A stretch of 64,000 nucleotides of DNA, from positions 1,092,349-1,156,348 of the forward strand of contig JAJEKB010021100.1 in NCBI GenBank assembly GCA_022393335.1. Direction: 5' to 3'. The stretch is from Macrotrachela quadricornifera. Lineage: Eukaryota > Rotifera > Eurotatoria > Philodinida > Philodinidae. Each line of letters begins with the position of its first letter. Position 1 is the stretch's first letter. A program made the translations under genes and the position numbers. The notes beneath the pieces were generated by a model, which had not been told where the DNA came from, did no database searches, and saw nothing but the letters and a program-made list of their open reading frames with translations. Positions 1-14,100 of the stretch are shown here, piece by piece.

Positions 1-1
1 C

Positions 2-151
2 AGAGATGAAACTCGAATGTATGTACTTTTTATCGATGAACTCCTCTTGCTCAGAAAGAATGGATATGTAGTAGTTGCAGTAGAGGAAATCATAATAGAG
101 AATGAGAAAGAATTTTTACAGACGTATAAAAATTGTTCTAAGAAAAGGTAT
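2..151 (+). other. short open frame at left edge, unrecognised
   Basis: Fifty codons are open from the window edge to a TGA at 149-151, encoding a charged peptide with a hydrophobic stretch (FIDELLLLRKNGYVVVAVEE). It could be the last exon of a gene lying to the left, or chance. I recognise no family and see no acceptor site, because the frame runs off the edge. Confidence 0.2.
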
Positions 152-2745
152 TGAATATACAGAAACTTTCATCATTTTGTGGTAATGAAGACTTTTTTCT
201 TTTACAATGTATAGGAAATGGTAATGAGGGTGATAGATATACATGACGATTTATTTAATCTACCTACTTAGTCATCTTAATTTTCCTCTGCACGGGTCTG
301 AAAAGATAAATCCAGTTACGTTTCTAATAGGTCTTAATAATGAAATGTACTATTTACTTCCTAATTTTCATATAATTTTGTCTTAATACATGATGATTTA
401 CAAGATATCTATAGTGCACTTTATTGACACGTGTGGTTCAATGCAAAAAGTGTGAATTAGCTGACGGTATCTCTAGATATGGTATGGATGTCATCGGCAA
501 TTGAATAGACAATTTCAACTTAAGATTTGATAAAACTTAATGGTTACAAGACTTTTAAATACGCTCTAACATTTGTTATTTTGTTGTTTTAATACTGGAG
601 AAAAATCTCTCAGAGAAACGTATTTGACTAAGTTTCGTGTCTTACGGGTTGTAATGCATTTGTCTGTCACAAGCACAATTGTAAGCAATTCTTGCAATCC
701 AACTGTATGATTAGTTTTGAAGGGCATTTAATGTATTAGATATTAGATGTACATTACTATAAATATCTCATCGCTTTGTCAAAGATCTCATTTAGGCCCT
801 CTTGAATAAGAGGTTTCATTGAAATAAATTCAATGAGACCAGGATAAATACAAATATATATGGTAGTAATCAGTACGATCAGATACCACAATTCTTCTTA
901 CATATGCAGCTATAATACCACATCCGAATAATATGTTGTTAGCAGTAATGACCGTAGTGTATTCCTAATGATTTGTTATTGTTTCAATTATATATTTTGT
1001 CCGAAACTAAAACTTTGTCTATGACATTCCTTACTATTCTATACAACAAATACAATTTGTAGGAATGAAAATGTTTAATAATATTATTTTTGATCGAAAG
1101 GTTGTACGCATGAAGAACTGATTATTTTGGTTTCAGACAAAGTATAAGTTACAATAGAAAGAATAAGAAATCATCATTTGTTACACTTATATATATAACT
1201 ACTTTGGTAATTAGAACTCTATGATTTTAGTTGCTTTATGATCCAGTTTTAATCGAGAATAAAACGACGGGTTTCGTATGTTCAACACTTTAAGAGACTT
1301 CAATATATATTAAAAATTATGATTTCAAATTTGCAATAGATTTCGTAAGACTTTATGAAACTTCGCCAAAGCTCAAAAGATCCACTCGTTTTCTATCGTA
1401 GGCATTTGATCTGACTTCGTAGAACTCTTCAGATTTTTCCAACATCTTCCCAGTTCACTTCTGGCTGAATATAGCATAGAACTAGAAAGTGAGCAGAAAA
1501 TTCTGGTGAGTACGGCTTCGACATTCCATCAACTTTCGTCCTGAGTAGTACAAATACGTGAATAACTTTTAATATAATCATTTTCACCGTGTATTTTCAG
1601 AAAAAAAAATTGCGAAACTTGATGCATTCCACACTAATCTTATCTAGTAAATCTATTTCTTCATGAAGAACTGAATAAAAAAATATTGTTCATCTGAAAA
1701 ATGATAGATATATATTGTTTTATATGTAAAAGTAATGAATCTACTATAAATTGCATTTTCAAATACTTACTTACCGAGCGTTGATGTTTGTAAACAACCA
1801 AGAGTATGATTCGAAATAATACTGGATACAATACGACTGAATCTTGAAGTTTTTGTTTCAAAACTGAATGTCGCCAAATGTAAACGCTTTCATTTTTTTT
1901 AGAACAGATGAATTTTCATCTATAAAATAAGTTGTACATTAAAAGTAATTGAGCTAACCTTGTTGTTTTTAACTCATAAGAAGCAACCACGATTTTAAGG
2001 TACGGAGATATAGAAAAGTTGTTACATTGAAAATGATATAACTTTCACGTTGATATGATCTATTCATTTTTCCTCTCATTTTTTCTTTTTCGTTCTGTAT
2101 CTTGTACTCATCTCATACCTACTGGTCTGTGTATGCTTGTTTTGTCCATGAAATAGCGATATTCGAAGTGATGAAGTTATTCAATACACATTATTATTGA
2201 GGAGGACAGTAAGCAAACTGCTCAATCTGTCCCTATATTTATCAAAAGTGTATCAAAGATAATTAATGTACATGATCAGGTATGGTTATGGTATACAAAA
2301 TGTATATACACAATATCGTTGTCATATACAATGTCATACATTACTATGTTTGCATGTGCCTTTTGTCCAATAGAGAAGAGGAGATTTTTTCTTTTCTGTC
2401 CGTTAATACATAGAAAAATATAATTTATATTTTAAAAATAATACTTACTGGCACAATTGTTGTTGTTTGGAATCATCTAAATAAAAAAAAAACATATGAT
2501 TTGTATTATTAAAATAACATTTTTCTCTGTAGATAATAACGAGAAAGAAATATTTTAGTATGAAAAAATTCTAACTAAATGAAAAACGTGGTTAGTATGA
2601 GTTATATCTCAACAGTAACTATCGATTGTATACTATTATATGTACATGGTAGCTGATTGATTTATCTAGTCATATTTTTATGATAAGAGAGTATATATAA
2701 GTGAAAACATATTAATCTCACAAATGATAGATATTTATATAAAGT

Positions 2746-2849
2746 ACTTTTTCTAAAATAATATTTTATTTGCAAAATATTTTCAGATTTTTNNNNNNNN
2801 NNACTTTTTCTAAAATAATATTTTATTTGCAAAATATTTTCAGATTTTT
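2746..2849. other. assembly gap flanked by an exact 47-bp duplicate
   Basis: Ten N bases at 2793-2802 separate two identical 47-bp copies (2746-2792 and 2803-2849). Both begin ACTTTTTCTAAAATAATATT and end CAGATTTTT. A fixed 10-N spacer between identical ends is the usual sign of two contigs that overlap but were not merged. It is therefore most likely an artefact, not a real tandem repeat. Confidence 0.85.
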
Positions 2850-5204
2850 GCATAAGTATTAATGATATTAACAAACGCTTTAAATAATAAAGTAAAAAAA
2901 AAGAAACTACAGGCATCACCATTTAATTTGATCCTAATTACTGGTATATGTATAACAATAATGTAAGATTTAATGATTAATGTATTGTTTTTAATTTTAA
3001 ATTGAGCAATACTAGTTGTGTCATTCATTTTGATTAAGATATCTTATTTTCATGATTTTAAATAACGTCTCAGATTTTTATTCTATAGGCTTTCTACATA
3101 AATACTACACTATTATTTGTTACATTTCCTCTTCTTAATTCTCAAATGAGTTTCTGCCTTTATTCACTCATCTATCAGTATATTTCAAGGAAAAAAGATT
3201 TATCTATATTGTATTTTATGTCAAAATATTTCATATAGTCGCACGAATAAAAAACTAATAGATGACATAGAAAGAATTGCCTATGACATGTGTTACAATA
3301 TTAATTTTTTTATTTATACAAAATTATATTTCTTTTCCTTCTTATCAAACGACTATTATTGGACAGATGTTTTTTTAATAATAGTATACTTTATTTGTCT
3401 ATATTCTTTGGTATGTACTTTATAAATATTTGATAAAATCGAATGCATACATGTGAAAATGATCTTTGTTAGTCATTTTAATAAGAATGGAAAAAAGATG
3501 GTTATTTTATACTATACACTCAATTTTATTAAGTATTTATGAGATTTCCCAAGTGAAGCAGATAATTCTAACTAATAAGTAAAATATAACATTATTTCTA
3601 GAGAATGTTCGTTTGATAATCACTATGATCAATTCTAAGGAAGAATATAACGCTAACGATAGTAGCTGTTACTCTTGGTAGTATCAATTTGCTTAAAAAT
3701 TTGTTCTATCTTACTGCAATTTTCAATAGTACATGACTGGATTTTGTATGAACAAATGTGTACAAGACGAAATGTTTCTTATGGGGCCGATTCGGGCGGT
3801 TTTTGTTTATGAAGTCTCGATCCCGACCTCACTGCTGATCTAGAGTAACTCTTCAATATTCATTTTACTGATTTATTTAATTGACTCTTAACAATTTTTA
3901 TTGTCGGGTAATTTTCTCTTCAATTATATCCTGATTCATATGACTTACAAGATAGTTTTATTAAAACCGTAAAATACTTTATTGGTTCCATACATCTCTA
4001 ATTACGGCATGTTTTTCTTTTTCTATTGTAAGATATTCGTATGACAATAATAGACTGATTTATAATATATAAAAGATATCACTAGAAAACGGACAGAGTT
4101 AAGGAAATCATACAGTCTCGGATTTCGATTCTCATTCTAGTAAAGATTTTTTAGTCTAGGCTACGTACAATCGCTTTGTATGATTTTGCTAGTCAAAATA
4201 CCACAATCAATAGAAAACTGTAGAGGAAATATGCCGATTCGAGTAGATAGCAAGAATTTAGATGAAAGGAAAAGAAGATAAAGAATTAATACAGAAAATT
4301 GAAACAATTATACTTAATTTCTAATTAATTGTTCTGACTTAAATTTGATCATCACAAAAAATTGATTACTAGAGACATCTAGATTTCTATCTCCATATTT
4401 GACATAACCCAAATGTTGTTATGAAACGATGAAAACATACATAGAGACAAATATTGTTTGAATTAAATCATATAATTAAAATTTTCTATTACGTAATCGT
4501 ATCTTTTCTTAATACAATCACAAAATTATAACTAAACTCATTAAAACTATTAAATTCTTTAATACCTTTTGATAATATTTATTGATAATAAATTTAAAAA
4601 ATTTTTTCTTGAAATTATGATCAGATTGTATCGTAGTCAATGAGAAATAAAATTATTTTGATTTTTATCTTATTGTCATGACTGCAAGTTATATAGCACA
4701 AACTATACAATATTTAATTGCTTGTACGAATTAGTAAACTAGATAAATTTATCAAAATTTTAATTATTTACCAGTCGAAAATACACTTACTAGAGTATAA
4801 ATTAAGTAGGATAAATATTAAAACTAAACATATTGTTGAGCGGCCATTGCAAATATTAAAATAATGCAATTCAATTCTTCATCTTCATCTGAAGAACAGA
4901 ATTATATTTAAAGAAAAGAAGAAATGCAATTCTTCAAAATACTATTAATACGGCATGAGTATGTCACTCATTGACGCTATTTTCCTGCAATCACGTTCAG
5001 CTTATGCATTTACATATAAAAGACGTGTTCTGAAGTTATATTAATGTTTTTTTTTCTCCTATTAAATAAATACATAACTTAAAAGCATCCTATATAAATT
5101 ATTTTTATTAATATACATTCAAAATACTTGAGATTTACTAAAGGTTCGAATTACAATGTTACTTACATGTATAGTAATTTTTACAAAACACTTCTCTATA
5201 TATA

Positions 5205-5523
5205 TTTCGTTAGTATTTGTGCTCTTGGTAGTAAATCACAATTTATGAGACAAGTTAATTTTCAATTCTCTAATATATTGTATGAGATAAGACTATTTAT
5301 TTTATAGCTGCTTTTTTTGTGTTTCCAACATGGTGAAAATTGGTTGCTTAGAATTTTCCTTCTTCTGGAAATAATTAGAATAAGTTTTAGTGTGTAGATT
5401 GTTGAGCTTTTCACATTGCATCTTATGGTATATTGTGGTGACTCATACAATGTATTAGAAAATTAAAAATTAACCTGTCTCATAAATTATGATCTACTAC
5501 CAAGAGTACAAATGCTAACGAAA
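5205..5523. mobile_element. MITE-like inverted-repeat element
   Basis: A roughly 319-bp element with imperfect terminal inverted repeats of about 80 bp. The left end starts TTTCGTTAGTATTTGTGCTC and is mirrored at the right end, which finishes in GCTAACGAAA. There is no coding capacity. The interior (5394-5440) contains the motif GCTTTTCACATTGCATCTTA, which recurs in the elements at 29806-30256 and 46362-47122, so they share a core. The class is not determined. Confidence 0.65.
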
Positions 5524-8107
5524 AAACTTTTATTGAAAATTTGAGTTTTTATCATATTAGTTGAAGTATTATCAAATAGTACAGAAAGACAGGGTATTTT
5601 CTTCTTTTGAAGACTGTATATAAAGAAGTGTTTCATGAAGGTTACGATACAGCTAAGTAACACTGATCTGAACTTTTGGTACATCCTAAGTATTTTTTTT
5701 ATTCAAAAGAGAGATCAGTTTTGAAAACAAAAAGAAAAAATTATTATTAATTCTATTATGTAATTGAAAATGAATACTTTCAGTTAATTATTTCATTCAA
5801 TTTGAATTAAATTAAAGCTTCGTTTAATTGGTGCTTCTAAAAGTTGAAAAGCGAAACACTAATACACCTAAAACTTCATTTTGATTTGATTTAGATTTTT
5901 GAAAGAACTAGATTAGATAATAATCATTTATTTGATTCTTTACAATTTATTATGGATTCTCGTATTGATGATGTTGGAGATTGATCCAAAGATTGTGTAC
6001 GATAAAGTAATGATCACTTTATCATAGAGAAAGATAACAAACTTCTATTAATATCATTTTTCTAAAATTTATATCACGTCTACATATTGTTATATATGAT
6101 AAACATCATAACATAAATGGGTATCATTGGATTTCAATCATCTAATTTCTATGTCAAAGATGCAGCGTTTACATATCTGAAGATCCGTTTTTTACAATTC
6201 GACTTAATGTGAAAGCTTTAAAAAGTATGAAAAATAGTTACTAACAGCTGACAATTTCCTTTTACGGCAATATATGATCCAATATAAAAATGACCTTTCA
6301 TATCTTAAACATGTTTGCAGTTTAATTATTACCTTTTATCACTTAAATTCCTTCATGGGAAAATCTTAAATGCTTAAAATGATTTCTACATGATTGATAT
6401 AGAATAAATGTTGAAGAAAATGATCTATAGTTAATGGTTTCTTTATATAATAATAGTTAAATCAGATTTATTGTCTCTTACTTCTACACGGACCTTAAGA
6501 CAGCTGAACGTGACTAATATTCCTTATATGATATACTCTATGCAGATCTGAGATTTAGACATAACTTATACCGTAGGAAAGCGTGTTCAGATATTTTCGA
6601 GGATTCTATAAACAATTATTTTTTCTATTCAAGTAGTAGTTGGATAAGAGATCATCCTCTTTTGTATTGAGCATTGCACCTATTCTCGGTAATAAACGAA
6701 ATATCTTTGTAAAAGATTTTTGCATTTATGACAGTTCTTATATATTGTATTCAAGACCATTTTTCAGCCTATGAACAATATTCAGTCAAAAAAAAGATGA
6801 CAGTTAATCTATGAAAAACATACCATAAAACGAATACAATATATTAATGCTTTATTATATTTTGAAGATGTTAAAATATCAATAAAAGCTTGTATAAAAC
6901 GAGAATGATGCGATTTTATTGATGTCTCTCTTCTCTTAAAAAAAATCGATTTTCGTCAGAAATTTTGAAATTGAGATAAATGCATACAAAAGTAGCAGCT
7001 CGTCTTCCGATCTTTTAGAAACAACATTGTTTTTTCTTCAGCAGCTTGTTTTCGCCCAAAAATTTCGATGATTTTCGTTTTCCCTCAGTTTAGGCTTTCT
7101 GAACCGTCCAATCTATTTTTCTCTGTCCTGGCTTGTTCAATACGTTTAAATTTTTTTTATTATTGAAAAGAGCACGTCAAGATGCAGTGTAGTACAAAAT
7201 CATTTTTTAATATTAAGTTTGTTTTTGATTATATATACAAATAATTCTATAAACAGACTACCACTTTAGGATACTTTTTGAGTCATCGAAATTGTCAGCC
7301 CTTTTCTTCAGTTAAAAAGTAAGGATTTTTAACAAAAAAAATTTAAATATATTGAATGAGCCCCCGACACAGAAATTTGGTTTGCCAAATAAGCTATTTT
7401 TAACCCTTGTTTGGTGAATATCTCGTTCAGAACTCATGATATAGGGCTGCAAATGTTATCATAGTTGCTCCACTATATTCCCAACACATCTTGATAATTT
7501 CATGCGATTTGAACGTTCTTGGAGTGAGATCGATTTTTCAGAAGGAGGAGAGATCCTTAAGCGATCATTTTGAAAAAAACACATGATCAACTGATGTGAA
7601 TATATAGTAGGAATGCTCATAATTCTTCTAGCAAAATTATTAGGAGACTAATGGCTCGAGTCGAATCAGTCTCGCTTATTTCAAAGAATTTATTTATCAA
7701 AAAGAAAGAATATAAAATAGTTAGAAAATCCGCTTTTTTGAAATAAAGATAATTAGAGAAGAATGAATAATATTTTAATAAAAATTTGATATCTGTTTAA
7801 TCATAAGAATAAAATTATAAACGTCCTGTTTCCATTTTTGTGGTGATGACCTTCTCTGCTATTCTAGATTTCGAGATAAATCATTATAGCTCATGTAAAA
7901 AAAAATCCAATTGTTCTTCGTTCTGTAGATTTAAAAAATATCAACCTTCATTATGTGTGCATGCAAACACAAACAGTCCATTAACCAACAATTTCATATG
8001 ACATTTCATTTTTTTTTTCTTTTTTTTATTTGATTATTCTTCATACGTTTACTTATATAAACTGTAGACATTTTCAATTTTTTTTTATGTAACTGAGAAG
8101 TACATTA

Positions 8108-9427
8108 ATGTATTCATCAATTTCAAAAAGTCATTCTAATTATCGATCGGTTGCATCTGCTCAAATACTTTCTTTGAGTATATGCTTTTTCTTTGCAATT
8201 TATATAATTTTATCAAATTTTTTTCAATTATCGTCTATAAATATACTTCCTCAAATATGGCTTCAACCAAAACAAATAGATCGTATTATTCCAGAAGTTG
8301 AAACGCATCAGATTAAATACATATCAAGTATTAAAAATGGAAGTTTTATTTGTGATCGTATAAGAAAAAATGATGGAACTCGAGAAGAAAATGTTAGTTC
8401 ATCAATAGATGATCATCTTATAAATATACTTCATCGTACGTATAAAGTATTCATTTTTTTAAATATAATATCTATTTCTTTGTCTAGCTTATTGTGAAAT
8501 TGTACCTACTCCTCGTAATAATTGGATTTCTGCTAAACGATATGTTGAAAGTGATATTATTTTTCTTATATATACAGGTGCTTCTTTCTATCAAAATCGT
8601 GCAATATCAGTTCGAGATACATGGTTATCACGTGTAACTCATAAATATTTTTTTAGTGGAACACCATATCCATCATTACCTGTTACTGTTATTGAAGATG
8701 TTGGTGAAGATTATTTATCTAATTTAAAAAAAGTGTATTATGGAATGCAAATAGCATATAAAAAACATAGTAAAACAGCAAAATTTTATTTTCTGGCTGG
8801 TTGTGATACATTTGTTAATGTTCCACATTTATTAAAACGTCTTGATACATATGATTATAAACAATCACTTATTATTGGTGGTCATGCTTATTCTCAAAGA
8901 TGTTATATAAAAAGAAATGCAACAATTCATAAAATTTCATATCCATCAGGTGGTGCAGGCTTTTTTTTAAGTGCACATATGATGGAATTAATGCAACCAA
9001 AATTAAATTCTTATTTTGAAAATGATTGGCCATTAACAGAAGATAAAGCTTATACTGATAGTAAGAAAATATTCTTTGTTTTTAATATATTATTTTAAAT
9101 TTATTTTTAGTTGCACTTAGTTGTCTTGCTAATTTTATGGGTATTAAACCATCATTTGTACCTGGATTTTGGCCATTAAATCCTGAACAAACATTTAAAG
9201 AAAATGGAAAAGAACGATTTCATACTGATTTAGAACCAAATACATTTCATTATATACATCCATTATCTATGCCTATTCTTGATGAATTTTATATTCATCA
9301 ATTACTTGATCGATTAGGAAATGATAAAAATTTTGATGAACTTATGAAATTTACTAGACAATTTGTTCTTACTCATTATGAAATATTACGTAGAAAAAGA
9401 CGAGAATGTACATTACCTACGATATAA
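8108..9427 (+). CDS. GT31-type (fringe/C1GALT1-like) glycosyltransferase
   Basis: Three exons (8108-8435, 8488-9060, 9111-9427) join in frame to 405 codons plus TAA. Donors are GTACGT and GTAAGA. Residues about 19-40 form a hydrophobic segment after a short cytoplasmic tail, giving the type II topology expected of a Golgi glycosyltransferase. The catalytic part has GT31 hallmarks: VRDTWLSRV near the start, FYFLAGCDTFVNVPHLLKRL at the DxD position, and YPSGGAGFFLSAHMMELM, the acceptor-site GGAG motif. The family DDD is replaced by GCD, so metal binding may be altered. Fringe, core-1 galactosyltransferase and B3GLCT share this fold, and the acceptor sugar cannot be told from sequence. The next gene (10080-11172) is convergent and unrelated. 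Confidence 0.75.
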
Positions 9428-10079
9428 TCGTCTAGAAAATGATAGTATATGATAAGTCAACACATACAATATTTGATCAATTTCAATCGATTGATATCTA
9501 TTAAAATTAAATTTACTGCAAAACTCAGAAGAGAATTATCCTATTATTAAATTGTTGATTATTGTAATGTAGACAAAATCATTTTCAAGATAATATAAAT
9601 AAAATTTTGAAAAACTCAAAAGATAAATAAGTAGAATATTTCATTTAAAATCTTCATGAGCAATTTGTAATAATCAGTATCAATGTGGTAATAAAAAAAT
9701 CAAATTTGAACTATATAAACAAAATTAATAATATTGATAATATTTAACGAGAAGTAAATTTATTTTTTCTAGTAGGAAAAATGACATTATTGTGTTTGAA
9801 ATTAAGAACAACTGTTTATTTCAATCAGAATAAAATTTCTCAACTCTAATTCCAGATAGTAACACATCTAAAAACTTGTAGATCTTTATCGTTTTAACGC
9901 TTATATCAAATATATGATACTTGATTACCTTTCGAATTCGATATTTTTTATTAGTAAACTACTATTGAATTCTTTAATATATAGAAAAAAAATCTTGTTT
10001 CGGTAATAAGTCGAATTTTATTTGAATATTGTTTTGCTTAATAAGAAATTTAAACAATAAAAATACAAAATAATATTTA
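9428..10079. other. intergenic region between convergent genes
   Basis: AT-rich spacer between the 3' ends of the glycosyltransferase and the zinc-finger gene. An AATAAA at about 9597 could serve as polyadenylation signal for the upstream gene. Nothing else is seen. Confidence 0.5.
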
Positions 10080-11172
10080 TTAATCATAATAAATTGATGG
10101 TTTTTGATGTGTTGTCACTTGATGATTAGCAAGTGTTCGAGATTGACAAAAACTTTTACCACAATCTAAACATTTATATGGTTTTTCTACAAAACAAAAA
10201 TAAATAAAATCACATTTATTTATAATAAATCAAATTTTTATTTACCTTTTGAATGAGTATATCTAATAATATATAGAAAGAATTTTATATTAATTTATAA
10301 GAATTTATTAAATAAAAAAATTTAAAACATACTTATGATCTCTTAAATGATCTTGTCGTCGAAATGCTTTAAAACATATATCACATGTATACGGTCTTTC
10401 ATTAGTATGTGTTCTTATATGAATTAATAAATTATAAGATTTCGTAAACTGACGATTACAATATTGACATATATGTTCTTTTTTTCGTTTTTTACTAAAG
10501 AAAATTTCTTAAAAAATAATATAATTTCTTAATAAAAAAAGAAATATTTACTGTTTAATATTATTCATACTACTATTTGATAGATGTAAACCTCGAGATG
10601 GTCTATTTAAAATCACAGGATGATTTATTGATTCTCTACTTTTATTACTATAAAAATAGTCTAATAATAAGATTAGTTAATATAAAAAATATAATTAATA
10701 CTTACGAATTAATATTAGAAGCAAGTAATGAAATGCCACTAGTAATTGCAGCTGAACTTGATTGAGATGATGATGTTGATAAATTATTAGTATATAATGA
10801 TATTGGAGAATTGGATATATCTTCCTTATCTTTATTAACTTCATCAGCTAATTTAGCAAAATTAAAACGTTGTTGTGTTGGAATTATTTTACATTTTCGT
10901 AATGAGAATAATTCAGAATTATTTGATCGTTTTATTTCTCGATCCATTTTTCGAGAATTTTGAAAATCAAGTAAATGATAGAAAGTTTGAGTGGTTATAT
11001 TTGATGGATTATATTTGTGTAAATCGATAGATTCCATAGCCATATTTTGTGTTGATGGATATATATTTATTAAAGTACCAATTTGTGTATTGTTTAATGT
11101 AATCGCTGGTATAGATGAAGAATCAAATTGAAGAGACATTTTATTTGAATTTTCTAGAATTATAGATGACAT
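10080..11172 (-). CDS. OSR: odd-skipped family zinc-finger transcription factor (OSR/Odd/Bowl)
   Basis: Five minus-strand exons (11172-10706, 10647-10552, 10494-10333, 10262-10246, 10186-10080) join in frame to 282 residues plus TAA. Three C-terminal C2H2 fingers are nearly diagnostic of the odd-skipped family. They read [40 protein letters not shown] and [20 protein letters not shown], with the linker DHKYTHSKEKPYKC. A basic stretch (KHKKRKKE) precedes finger 1, and [13 protein letters not shown] matches a conserved OSR region N-terminal to the fingers. The N-terminal half is Ser/Asn-rich. Family members are nuclear DNA-binding factors in animal gut, limb and kidney development. Human OSR1 also has three fingers. 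The fourth exon is only 17 nt and encodes the inter-finger linker. The start is the first ATG of the open first exon; a further 5' exon cannot be excluded. Confidence 0.88.
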
Positions 11173-14100
11173 GTAAATAGAATCTGTATCTGAATAAATG
11201 AATTTTACAATGTTTATGAATTAAATATAAAACTTTACAAAAAAAAAGTACAACAATTACGATCATATACATTAGAGATTCAAAATTTTGTGTGCGCATA
11301 TTAGATTAAATTCGCAGATTAATGATGCCTATTTTTGTGTTACTTTTTATGATCTTATAAGAATTACGTACTACGCTTTGTAACTTTTTACACGTATACA
11401 TTCCTATGTTTCTGTATTCCGACCACTAACATAATGAATAACAAAATATTATATCTCGTTCGCAGAACTCTTTCTTCTGAAACTTGTAGAGAAGCTTCTC
11501 TACGTAAAAACATACTGAATAGAAAATTAAAAGAATTTATAGTTACCCTCTAATTTTTCTCTCGTTTCTCGATAGATCATATTATGATGAGTATGAACAG
11601 TCGCTTCTGATTCGTTATAATAAAATAGAATGATCAATGAACCAATAGGAATGTTTTTTCAATAAAAAATTAAAGAGAAGGAAAATCGTTTGAATGTGTA
11701 TGTATTTGCAGCAGTAATTAAAGTGTTCAATATTCGTAAAAGCCAAATAAAATATTGGTAATTCTACTGAAGAACTATCTAATTCACAAATATACAAATA
11801 CATTTCATATAAAACAATGTTTTAGAAGAAAAAAAACTTTTTTTTTTGAAGAATAATCTCAGTAAACCAATTAATATCTCTCTTTTTTTGATCAAACGAT
11901 CTATATGAGTGTGTCGATCCATGACGAAATGAAGAAGAGGATTCACACATATGAATTTTCGTTTTCTATTCTATTTTATATATTTGTCTTATTAATCTCT
12001 CACGTACATTTGCCGCCAAGAAGTGAATCATATCAATCATACACGCGCATATATCACTTTAGGAAATAACATTTCTTTTTTTTTTTTAAATATTAGCACG
12101 TTTCATCTATGTAATACATTATCTTTTGAAATTGTAAATTAACTTGATTTCACTTCATCATAAAACACTTCCTCATCTTTTTTTTCTGTTACTATTGCTT
12201 GCTTGATGAGGCAATCCTATTGAATATAAGTTTTATACAACAAAATATTGATCATTTGAATTAAATAAGAGTGATAAAATTTCACACCATTTTACAACAA
12301 TTTTGTTTTATCTTTTGAAAGCTGCATCTCCCTTTCTCATCAATTCATTTAAACATGTTAACAGCTTTTAAAGGCTAATCAACTATATCGATACAGATAT
12401 AATATTGATTTGACACATCATACGTACTAAATTCTTAGAGTGAGAATGAATGAGTATATGTCATTTGAATAAGTGAGTAAACAAAGGGTGAGAAGGATAA
12501 AAACATCTTATACTTGATCTATTTACACATTTAAACTGATAATACATATTATGAACAACAAAACTATATTTAATTTTCATCGAAGTAAAATGATAAACCA
12601 GACAACATATAGATGAAATAGTATTCAATCATGACATATGTTGATAATACCGAGAACAAGAATAAATAAGCAGCAAAAAGAGTTAAAAAAATACAGATTT
12701 TTCGACCTATATGATGCGACAATATTGAAAATTGATTTAGAACATGTATACAAAGGCAAGCAAAAATTCCAGCTAATTGTTTTATATGTTTGTACATTAT
12801 TATCAACGGTTTTAGCTCGAAGATAAATTTATAACAATCATTAATTCGAGTTAAATATTGAATATGATCTCAGACTTAACTTTAAGGATAACATAGCTGA
12901 TATTGAGTACATTTTCTCGTTAATACAACTAGGCTGCATATTTTGAAACTCATTTTTGTATTATATTCACATAGAAAAAAAACTTGGAATATTTTATTTC
13001 GCTATTTTTGTTTTTCTAATCAAATACTATTAAAAAAAAGTTCAACTTTGATAATCAAAGAATGACGTATAGAGTTAGTCAAAGTATGTTTGCTAATGAG
13101 AAAGATAAATAGAAGCTCTGACGATGAACAGCAATGGACCAATAATATAAAACAAATATCCAATATCTCGAACTTTTCTCTACAGGAAATTTTTATCTTG
13201 ATTTGTATTGGAGATATAAATTTATAATTCATAGAAATATAAACAAAGAACGAATGTCTGCCATTGTCTCCATCCCTAGATTTTTTATTTGTTGCAATAT
13301 TGTCGACTGAATCCACGTGATTCTACTAAGTCTGTTATTTTCTTCGCCTATATTTGTCCTTGCCAGTGTCACATTATGTTATATAGACATATATCCTACC
13401 CAAATATATTAACATTTTTTACAGAATGATTACAATGATCTTCTATTACGAACATTACTACAGCGATTTAGAAGATAGGTTATTGAATCATAAATTATTT
13501 ATCATTACATATGAGTTACGTGAACTTTTTTTTTATCAATTTTAACTAGCTGTTAAGGTCGTGCGACAGAACGTTGAATCATATAATATTCTGATTTACC
13601 TAAAGGAAAATACGTTATACTTTGCGAAGTCACAAATAGCCCACAAAAAAGTTATTTCTGAGGAATTTGTAGCTGTTTATCGTTATGTAGAAGCGAAAGG
13701 TTTGTTTTAGTAGTTGGTAAATATTTTAACTTGGCTCGTCTCACAAAATCAATTGGAATACTGGAAGAAATAACTTATTTCCATCTGACAATCCATCTAC
13801 ATTAAAATCGTTAAATTTGATTGATCAATAGTTGAATTTTTTATTACGTGATATTCTCCTTATGGTCTATGAAAGTTTACATATCTGTCAATTTTACTGC
13901 TGTTGACAAACAGTTTACAAAATAATTATGTTGAATATTCATAGCAAAGAATTAACTCAATGCTAGCCAGGCAGATTTTCAACGTGGATGAAACTGGTAA
14001 AATATACTCTTTCAATCATTCAATTATACTTCATTTGTAACATGACTGATCTAGGTTTAGTTGACGACCCAGCAGCAATTTTTCATCAAATATTTACTAC

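Larger units (their letters stand above)
152..8107. other. gene-poor AT-rich region
   Basis: About 8 kb with no supportable coding exon on either strand. Open frames here are short and low-complexity. The stretch holds the assembly gap at 2793-2802 and the inverted-repeat element at 5205-5523. A slightly more GC-rich, repeat-like patch lies around 7360-7560, but I cannot classify it. Confidence 0.6.

Noticed and set aside
10577..10765. Plus-strand 62-codon frame
   Set aside because: Lies across exons and an intron of the minus-strand odd-skipped gene.
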